Shown piece after piece: positions 31,447 to 38,700 of a stretch of 64,000 nt of DNA. Each line of letters starts with the position of its first letter. The first letter of the stretch is position 1. The position numbers and the translations under genes are program-made. This stretch comes from 13-2-20CM-66-19 sp963760225 (GTDB taxonomy: Bacteria; Pseudomonadota; Gammaproteobacteria; Steroidobacterales; Steroidobacteraceae), in NCBI GenBank assembly GCA_963760225.1, contig CAVXCD010000001.1, positions 558,001-622,000 on the forward strand, read 5' to 3'. The notes beneath the pieces are model-generated. The model was not told the origin of the DNA. It saw nothing but the letters and a program-made list of their open reading frames with translations, and searched no databases.

Positions 31447-33508
31447 CCGGCGCGGCGGCGTCTGCGCCGCCCGCGAACTCCGCCAGCATCCAGCGGCGGT
31501 AGGCATCCAGGTTCGGCTCACGGCCGAGGAAACCGCTCACCAGCTGCGCCGCCGGCCGCGTCGCTCCCGGCGCGAGCACCGTGCGCCGGTAGCGCATGCC
31601 CGCCGGGCCACCGAGCAGGTCGTGGCTGTCGAACTGCGCGAAGAAATCGAGCGCGATCACCTTGTCGAGCACGTAGGTGTAGTAATTCGAGCTATAGCCG
31701 TTCAGGTGCGTGAAGCTCGCCCACAGGTGATCACCCGGCACGAAGGCGAAATTGTTGTAGCGCTCGAAGGCGCGCTGGTAGGCGGCATCGAAGTCGAGTG
31801 TCGCCGGCGGCAGTGTGTGGAAATCCAGTGAGATCGCCGCGTACATCAGCTGCAGCTGCTGGCCGCTGGCGCGGCCATAGGTATCGGCGTGGTTCATGCG
31901 CTCGTACAGCTCGCGCGGCAGCACCGCGCCGGTCTGGTAGTGGCGCGCGAAGGTCGCGAGCACCTCGTAGTCGTGGAAGAACTCCTCGAGCATCTGCGAC
32001 GGCGCCTCGATGAAGTCGCCCTCGACGTTGAAGGCGCCCTCGCCGGCGTAGGGCTGCTGGCCGCCGATGACGTGGTGCATGAGGTGTCCGAACTCGTGCA
32101 GGAAGATCACCACGTCGCCGTATTGCATGAGCCCGGGGTCGGCAGCGACGCCGCCCGTGAAGTTGCACACCAGCGTGCCTTCCGGAAGCTGTCCCGGCAG
32201 CACGCCCGCCGACAGCGGCTGCGTCGAGAACCACTTGTCCTTGCCCTCGCGCGGGTGCATGTCGAGGTAGATGCGGCCGAGCTTGCGGTCGCCGTCATAG
32301 ACGTCATAGGTGGTGACCGACGGGTGCCAGGTGCGCACGCCGGGCACCGCGCGGATGTCGACGTGAAACAGCCGCGCCGCGGTGGCGATCACGCCGCGCT
32401 CCACCGCGGCGTAGGGGAAGTAGGGACGCACGCTCTGCGAGTCGAAGCTGAACCTGGCGCGCCGGTACTGCTCGCGCCAGTAGCTCGCGTCGGCGGCGCT
32501 GATGTTCTGCAGCGCTGCATCGCGCGTGCGCGCGAAGGCGAGCAGCGCCGCATCCTCGCGCTTCGCCGCATCACGCGAGGCCTCGTCCACGCTGGCGAGG
32601 AAATCGTGCAGTTTCGCCGGTGAGCCCATCATCTGGTCGGCCATGGCGAAATCCGCCCAGGTGGCGTACCCGAGCAGCTGCGCCAGATCCGCCCGCGCCT
32701 GCAGCAGCCCGCGCAGCGTCTCGCCGTTTGCCGGGTAGGCGACCGATTGCGAGGCGAGGAACAGCCTGTGCCGCAGCTCGCCGTTGTCGGCGAACCGGCG
32801 CGCCGGCCAGGCGTCGGGCGGGTCGGTGGTGATCTTCACCTGACCCTGCGCATCGGGCGGGTGCGCCGCGAGGTAATCGGGCGGCAGCCCGGCGAGCTGT
32901 TGCTTGTCGACCACCACGGTGCGCACGTCATCGTGCACGGCGCGCTCGAACTTCAGCCCGAGCTCGGTGATCTTGTCCTGCAGCGCCTTGATCTGCGCGC
33001 GCGTGGCCTCGTCCCTGTCGACGCCGGCCAGGCGGTACTCGAGCAGGGTGTGCTCGAGGTAATGGCGCGTCGCGGCATCGCGCGGAGCGGGCAGGGCGGC
33101 GAGCGCGCGGTACACCGGCTGGTTGAGCGACAGCGCGGTGAGCGCGGCGTTTGCCGTCTGGGTGAGCTGTTGCGCCTTGTCGCGCAGCGCACTGGTCGCG
33201 CCCACGCCGTACAGCACGCTCGACTGCGCCGTGGCGAAAGTGAGCTCGTTGACGGCGTCGTCGTAGGGGCGCAGCGTGTTGGCCACGGTGCGCGCGCCCT
33301 TGAGCGCGAGCAGCCGTGCCACGGCCGTATCGGCGCGCTGCATGTGATAGTAGACCCAGGCATCGAGGGCGGCCGGATCGTCGCCGCCCGCCCAGGCGTG
33401 CAGCGCATCGGCGACCGGCGGCGGCGCGGCGGGCAGCGCCGTCGTGCCGGCGCCGAGCAGGACTAACCCCAGGGCTAGGACGCGTCCGTAGCGCGGTCGC
33501 GAAAGCAT
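31421..33508 (-). CDS. M3 family oligopeptidase, exported
   Basis: A 695-residue zinc oligopeptidase of the thimet/oligopeptidase A family. The N-terminus is a signal peptide (RVLALGLVLLGAGTTALPAA), so the enzyme acts in the periplasm, unlike cytoplasmic PrlC or Dcp homologues. The active-site HExxH is in LHEFGHLMHH (about residues 472-481), and the third ligand glutamate is expected in IEAPSQMLEEFFHD about 25 residues later. The long helical N-terminal half is typical. It degrades short peptides; the natural substrate is unknown. The ATG at 33508 is followed by 150 bp of apparently featureless sequence up to the next minus-strand gene. Confidence 0.9.
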   Translation of the reverse strand: MLSRPRYGRVLALGLVLLGAGTTALPAAPPPVADALHAWAGGDDPAALDAWVYYHMQRADTAVARLLALKGARTVANTLRPYDDAVNELTFATAQSSVLYGVGATSALRDKAQQLTQTANAALTALSLNQPVYRALAALPAPRDAATRHYLEHTLLEYRLAGVDRDEATRAQIKALQDKITELGLKFERAVHDDVRTVVVDKQQLAGLPPDYLAAHPPDAQGQVKITTDPPDAWPARRFADNGELRHRLFLASQSVAYPANGETLRGLLQARADLAQLLGYATWADFAMADQMMGSPAKLHDFLASVDEASRDAAKREDAALLAFARTRDAALQNISAADASYWREQYRRARFSFDSQSVRPYFPYAAVERGVIATAARLFHVDIRAVPGVRTWHPSVTTYDVYDGDRKLGRIYLDMHPREGKDKWFSTQPLSAGVLPGQLPEGTLVCNFTGGVAADPGLMQYGDVVIFLHEFGHLMHHVIGGQQPYAGEGAFNVEGDFIEAPSQMLEEFFHDYEVLATFARHYQTGAVLPRELYERMNHADTYGRASGQQLQLMYAAISLDFHTLPPATLDFDAAYQRAFERYNNFAFVPGDHLWASFTHLNGYSSNYYTYVLDKVIALDFFAQFDSHDLLGGPAGMRYRRTVLAPGATRPAAQLVSGFLGREPNLDAYRRWMLAEFAGGADAAAPAKASSAAR

Positions 33509-33659
33509 GCCTGACTCCTTACAACATGTTGCGCGTGCGCTGGCACGGGCTGCGGCGGTGGCCGGCAGATTCTAGCCGCAAGCCTGGCCCGTATTGCGGC
33601 CGCCCGCCGCCGGCGCGCCATGACGCTCGGTCGGTGCGGTGAGCCGCAGCCGCGCGGCC

Positions 33660-34841
33660 TCACGCCAGCGCGAGCAGACCGATCTGCACGAAGCGCTCGG
33701 CGAGCGACAGGCGGATGTCATCGCCTACCTCGCCGGGGATCTCGCGCACCCTGAAGCGCGGGGTGTTCACCATGTATTCGATGCAGGCTTGCGCGCCGCG
33801 GTGCACGTACACGTGGCCCCCCGGATAACTGACGTCAATGCGCCCGGGGCTGGCGGTGAGGTGACAGAAGGCGAGCTCGCCCTGCAGCAGTTCGGTGTCC
33901 AGGTCGATCGCCGGCGGCGCCGCCGGCATCGGCAGCGCGGCGAGCGCGGCAATGACGCGCGCTGAGCGCCACTGCAGCGCACTGGCGAGGAAGCCGGGAG
34001 TGCGGCAGGCGGTCGCCAGGTTGCCGGCCGCCTCCACCACCGGCGCCGTGAACCGCTCGAGTCCCGGGCCGCGCAGCTGGAACCCGAGCCGCCCGCCGAC
34101 GGTCAGGCGCCAGCCGCGGTCGAGATCGGAGAGATGATCGAGAGCGGCGATCACCGCCTCGCGCAGTGTCAGCGGCGTGAAGCCGATGGACACGTGCAGC
34201 GAGCCGCTGTCCGAATCGACGCTGTGGTAGGTGCCACGCGGCAGGTACATCAGATCGCCGGGGCGCACGTCGAGCGACTCGTGCGGGCCGAGGTCGGGGG
34301 CTCCCTCGGGAATGCTCTTCCAGGTGTTGTTGAGCTCGGAAGGCTTGCTCGACACGTACCAGCGCTTGGTGCCGCGCAGCTGCGCGACCAGCAGGTCATG
34401 GTCGTCGAAGTGCACCGGAGCGCGCATGCCGCCGCGGCTCCAGAAGGCGGACACGGTCACCGGCTGGTGCAGCAACACCTCGAGGGCGCGCGCCAGCAGG
34501 TCGAGCGGGCGCGACAGCGGCCGCAGCTCCGGAAAGCGCACCGAGTAATTGCGTGCGTGCAGCTCGGCGATGCGCTGCTGGAAATCCGCGCTGCCGGTGA
34601 CGCCCTCGAGGCTCGGGGCGGGCGCCGCCGGGTTGGCGGAGTGAAAGGTCAGCTTCCCCGCCAGGTGCCAGGCGCCGAGCAGTACGCTCTCCGGGTCAGC
34701 ACCCAGCAGCCCGGTGCGCTCGCTGCCCGCGCCGCCTTCCACCTTGCGAAAGCCGCCGCTGAGCGTGCGGTCGAAGAACTCGTCGAGTGTCAGCGGGCGC
34801 AGGAACTGCTCGAGCCGGCGTTGGGCCTCGTGGAACAACAT
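33660..34841 (-). CDS. JmjC/cupin-type 2-oxoglutarate oxygenase
   Basis: A 393-residue protein with a JmjC-like (Cupin_4) fold. The Fe(II) ligands are visible as the HxD in APVHFDDHD, about residues 142-150, and the distal His in YLPRGTYHSVD, about residues 197-207. The stretch GTKRWYVSSKP sits between them, as in ribosomal oxygenases such as RoxA/YcfD and related protein hydroxylases. The C-terminal third contains a winged-helix-like dimerisation region. This suggests protein hydroxylation, but RoxA-type assignment is not certain because the spacing and C-terminus differ. It is the last gene of a minus-strand run beginning at uvrA, 15 bp after the zinc-ribbon gene. Confidence 0.75.
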   Translation of the reverse strand: MLFHEAQRRLEQFLRPLTLDEFFDRTLSGGFRKVEGGAGSERTGLLGADPESVLLGAWHLAGKLTFHSANPAAPAPSLEGVTGSADFQQRIAELHARNYSVRFPELRPLSRPLDLLARALEVLLHQPVTVSAFWSRGGMRAPVHFDDHDLLVAQLRGTKRWYVSSKPSELNNTWKSIPEGAPDLGPHESLDVRPGDLMYLPRGTYHSVDSDSGSLHVSIGFTPLTLREAVIAALDHLSDLDRGWRLTVGGRLGFQLRGPGLERFTAPVVEAAGNLATACRTPGFLASALQWRSARVIAALAALPMPAAPPAIDLDTELLQGELAFCHLTASPGRIDVSYPGGHVYVHRGAQACIEYMVNTPRFRVREIPGEVGDDIRLSLAERFVQIGLLALA

Positions 34842-34856
34842 GCGATCGTGACCTCG

Positions 34857-35159
34857 CTAGCGCTTGCCAAACAGCCGCTCGAGCTCGGTGCGCGCGCGGT
34901 CGACTGCGACGGTGTCGGGCGGAGTGTAGGCCGCCGGACGCGGCTTGAAGTGATCGCAGAAGTTGGCGTGCGTCTTGTCGCTCACCTCCTCGGCGGTCGG
35001 CTCGCGGCAGTGCTTGGCGACCCGCGTGTCGTAATCCACGCACATGCGGCACACGTGCAGCTCGGCGTGGCAGCCGGGGCACTCTTCGAGACGGCGCAGC
35101 GGCAGGGTCAGCTCGGCGAGCGCCGCGCCGCATTTCCAGCAGACCAGATCGTGGGCCAT
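34857..35159 (-). CDS. Small zinc-ribbon protein, function unknown
   Basis: A 100-residue protein rich in metal-binding pairs: CWKC at 7-10, CPGC at 27-30, CRMC at 37-40, then isolated Cys51 and Cys68 with nearby His residues (KHC, FCDHF). Two CxxC knuckles around residues 7-30 form a probable zinc ribbon. The third pair, with CREP and FCDHFKP, may bind a second metal. The C-terminal 30 residues are helical (RARTELERLFGKR). I recognise the general shape of small conserved bacterial proteins but no named function. The gene is tightly spaced between the secreted protein (14 bp) and the JmjC oxygenase (15 bp), so a role with the oxygenase is conceivable. Confidence 0.75.
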   Translation of the reverse strand: MAHDLVCWKCGAALAELTLPLRRLEECPGCHAELHVCRMCVDYDTRVAKHCREPTAEEVSDKTHANFCDHFKPRPAAYTPPDTVAVDRARTELERLFGKR

Positions 35160-35173
35160 TCCCCTTGAGCCTA

Positions 35174-35743
35174 CTACTGCCGCGCGGGCGGCGCGCTGCC
35201 GGCGCTGGGGGCGGCGCTGGGGGCGGCGTGCGCCACGCGGCTCAGGCGGTAGGAGGCGAACGTCGCCCAGCCGCCGTCCTTGTCCTGCGACTCGAGCAGC
35301 AGCGAGCCGCTGTTGCCATCGGCGGCGAGCACCAGCGTGTCGCGGAACGCGCCTTCCGCATAGAGAAAGGTGAATACCAGCGTCTGCCCGCTGCGCTTGC
35401 CGCTGCCCACTACCCGGGCACCGGCCGCGCCGAACTGGTCCAGCCAGTGCACGACGTAGTCGTCGGCCTTGGCATCGTGACCGAAATACACCCGCGCCTG
35501 GTAGCCGGGCGCCGGACCCAGGTCGTGCAGCGACAGGCATAGCCAGCCCTGGCGCAGCAGCCAGCGGCCGCTGCCGTGGTACTGCACCGGCTTGCCGCGC
35601 ACGGTGCCGGTGAGGGTCCACTCGCCGGCGAGTTGCGCGAGAAAGGGATCGGCCGGCGTGGCGGCGGCAGTGGCGGCCGGCGCCGTGGCCGCGGCCACGG
35701 TGAGCGCCAGCGCGTACAGCAGCGATCCTGAGTTCAGCGACAT
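35174..35743 (-). CDS. Secreted DUF1579-like protein
   Basis: A 189-residue protein with a cleavable signal peptide (LLYALALTVAAATAPAATAA). The mature part starts DPFLAQLAGEWTLTG and continues with alternating beta segments (WLLRQGWLCLSLHD, ARVYFGHDAKADDYVVHWLDQ, LVFTFLYAEGAFRDTL), a calycin-like pattern seen in DUF1579 and THAP4-like proteins, where WT-G near the start is typical. The tail is Ala/Ser/Pro-rich. The function is unknown. It follows uvrA by 21 bp on the same strand and precedes the zinc-ribbon gene. Confidence 0.7.
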   Translation of the reverse strand: MSLNSGSLLYALALTVAAATAPAATAAATPADPFLAQLAGEWTLTGTVRGKPVQYHGSGRWLLRQGWLCLSLHDLGPAPGYQARVYFGHDAKADDYVVHWLDQFGAAGARVVGSGKRSGQTLVFTFLYAEGAFRDTLVLAADGNSGSLLLESQDKDGGWATFASYRLSRVAHAAPSAAPSAGSAPPARQ

Positions 35744-35764
35744 GCGTGCGCTCCCTGGGGAAGG

Positions 35765-38700
35765 TCAGTTGGGCCGCTCGGCGCGCGTGCGTTCGCGCAG
35801 GAACCCCTCGAGCACGCGGCCGGTGTGCGAGTGCCGGCGCCGCCGCACGATGTCGCGCGGCGCGCCCTGGGCGACGATGCGGCCGCCGGCGGGGCCCGCC
35901 TCCGGCCCCAGGTCGATGATCCAGTCGGCTTCCGCCATGATGTCGAGGTTGTGCTCGACCAGCACCGCGCTGTTGCCCGCGTCCACCAGGCGGTGCAGGA
36001 CGTGCAGCAGCTTCTCGACGTCCGCCATGTGCAGGCCGACCGTCGGCTCATCGAGCACGTAGAGCGTGCGCCGCGGTTTGTGGCGCAGCAGCCGCGCATC
36101 CTCGCGCACCTTGGACAGCTCGGTGACCAGCTTGATGCGCTGCGCCTCCCCTCCCGAGAGGGTCGGGCTCGGCTGCCCGAGCGTCAGGTAGCCGAGTCCC
36201 ACGTCCTGCAGCAGCTTGAGCGCATGGTGTACGCGCACGTGCGCAGCGAAGAACTCCACCGCCTCATCGACGTTCATGGCGAGCACGTCGCCAATATTGC
36301 GCTCGCGCCACAACACCGCCAGGGTCTCGGCATTGAAACGCCGCCCGCCGCACACGTCGCACAACACCTTGACGTCCGGCAGGAAGCTCATCTCGATGGT
36401 CCTGATCCCCTGGCCGTCGCACGCCTCGCAGCGCCCGCCGGCGGTATTGAAGGAGAAGCGGCTGGCGGCGTAGCCGCGCATGCGTGCCTCGCTGGTGCCG
36501 GCGTAGATGCGGCGGATCTCGTCCCAGAAGCCGATGTAGGTGGCCGGACAGGAGCGCGGCGTCTTGCCGATCGGGGTCTGGTCGACCTCGAGCACGCGGT
36601 CGAGGTGCTCGAGGCCGCGCAGCGCCGCGCAGCCGAGCAGCTTGCCGGCGGGGCGCCGCCGCGCGCGCCCGTTGCCGTTGCCGGGCGTGATCAGCCGCCG
36701 CAGGTTGGCATAGAGCACGTCACGCGCCACGGTGGACTTGCCCGACCCGGACACCCCGGTGATGACCACCAGCCGCCCGAGGGGGATGTGCACGTCGCTG
36801 CCGCGGATGTTGTGCAGCGTCACGCGCTCGAGCGTGAGGCGCGGCGTGGCCGCGTTCACCGGGCGATGCGGCTGTGCCGGGTGCAGCAGCGGCTCACGCA
36901 GGAAGCGCCCGGTGGTGGAGCGCGGGTTGGCGGTCAGCTCCGCCACCGTGCCGGCGCCCACCAGCTCGCCGCCGCGCGCCCCGGCCTCGGGACCGAGGTC
37001 GAGCACGTGGTCGGCGCGGCGGATGGTGTCCTCGTCGTGCTCGACCACCACCAGCGTGTTGCGGTGGGCGGCGAGCTCGGTAAGTGCATCGAGCAGGATC
37101 GCGTTGTCGCGCGGATGCAGCCCGATGGTGGGCTCGTCCAGCACGTAGCACACGCCCTGCAGGTTCGAGCCGAGCTGCGCGGCGAGGCGGATGCGCTGCG
37201 CCTCGCCGCCCGAGAGCGTGGGCGCGGCGCGGTCGAGCTCGAGGTAGCCCAGACCGACGCGCTCGAGGAACTTCAGGCGCGCGCGAACTTCCGCGATCAG
37301 GTCACGGGCGATCTGGCGCTCGCGCGAGGCCAGTCGCAGCCGCGCGAAGAACTGCGCGCTGCTGCTCACCGCTGCGGCGGCCAGCGCGGCGATCGAGCGC
37401 TCGCGAAAGCGCACGTTGAGCGCGACGGCGTTGAGGCGCTGCCCGTGGCACGCGGGGCAGGCGACCGGCGTGTGCGCGTACCACTCGTTCCACCACAGCT
37501 CCTCGCCGCTCTGCTCGGCGTCGAACCCGGCCATCTCCACGCCGGTGCCGTAGCAGCTCTCGCACCAGCCGTGGCGCGAGTTGAAGGAGAACAGCCGCGG
37601 GTCGAGCTCGGCGAAACTCCTGCCGCAGGAGGGGCAGGCGCGCCGCGTGGAGAACACGGTCACGCGCGTCGCCCGCGCCGGCAGCACGTGTACCAGCCCC
37701 TTGCCGAAGTCGAGCGCGCGCGCCAGCGCCTGGCGCAGCGCCTCCTCGCTCTTCACCGCGACGTCGACCTCGGCCACCGGCAGCTCGATGGTGTGCTCGC
37801 GGAAGCGCGACAGGCGCGGCCACGGCGCGGTCGGCAGCAGCTCGCCGTCGACCCGCAGGGTGCGAAAGCCCTTCTTCGCCGCCCACTTCGCCAGGTCGGT
37901 GTAGTAGCCCTTGCGCGCCACCACCAGCGGCGCGAGCAGCGTGAGCTTGTGGCCGCGGTAAACGCGCAGCAGCCGCGCGGCAACCGAGGCGGCGCTCTGC
38001 GGCTCGATGGCGACATCGCAGTCCGGGCAGTACTGCGTGCCGAGCTTGACGTACAACAGGCGCAGGAAGTGATAGATCTCCGTGAGCGTTGCTACCGTGC
38101 TCTTGCGCCCGCCGCGGCTGGTGCGCTGCTCGATGGCGACCGTGGGCGGAATGCCGTAGATCGCGTCGACATCCGGGCGCGTCGCCGGTTGCACGAACTG
38201 CCGGGCGTAGGCATTCAGCGACTCGAGATAGCGGCGCTGGCCCTCGTTGAAGAGAATATCGAAGGCGAGCGTCGATTTGCCGGAGCCGGAGACGCCGGTG
38301 ATCACCGTGAAACGGTCGCGCGGGATGCGCACGTCGATGTTCTTCAGGTTGTGCTCGCGCGCCTTGTGGATCACCACCGCGTTCACTTCGCGGCCGTTGA
38401 GGGCCGCGTAGTGCGGCGGTGGCTCGGCGACCGCGGCCGGCGGCGCAGGCGCGGCGCTCAGCGCCGCGGCGTACGCCGCGAGCGCCTGGCCGGTGAATGA
38501 GCCCGGATGAGCGCGCACCTGCGCGGGGCTGCCGGCGCAGACGATCTCGCCGCCGCGCTCACCACCCTCCGGTCCCAGGTCGATGATCCAGTCCGCCGCG
38601 CGGATCACGTCGAGGTTGTGCTCGATGACCAGCAGCGAATGGCCCGCGACCAGCAGCTTGCGGAACGCACGCAGCAGCTTGGCGACGTCCTCGAAGTGCA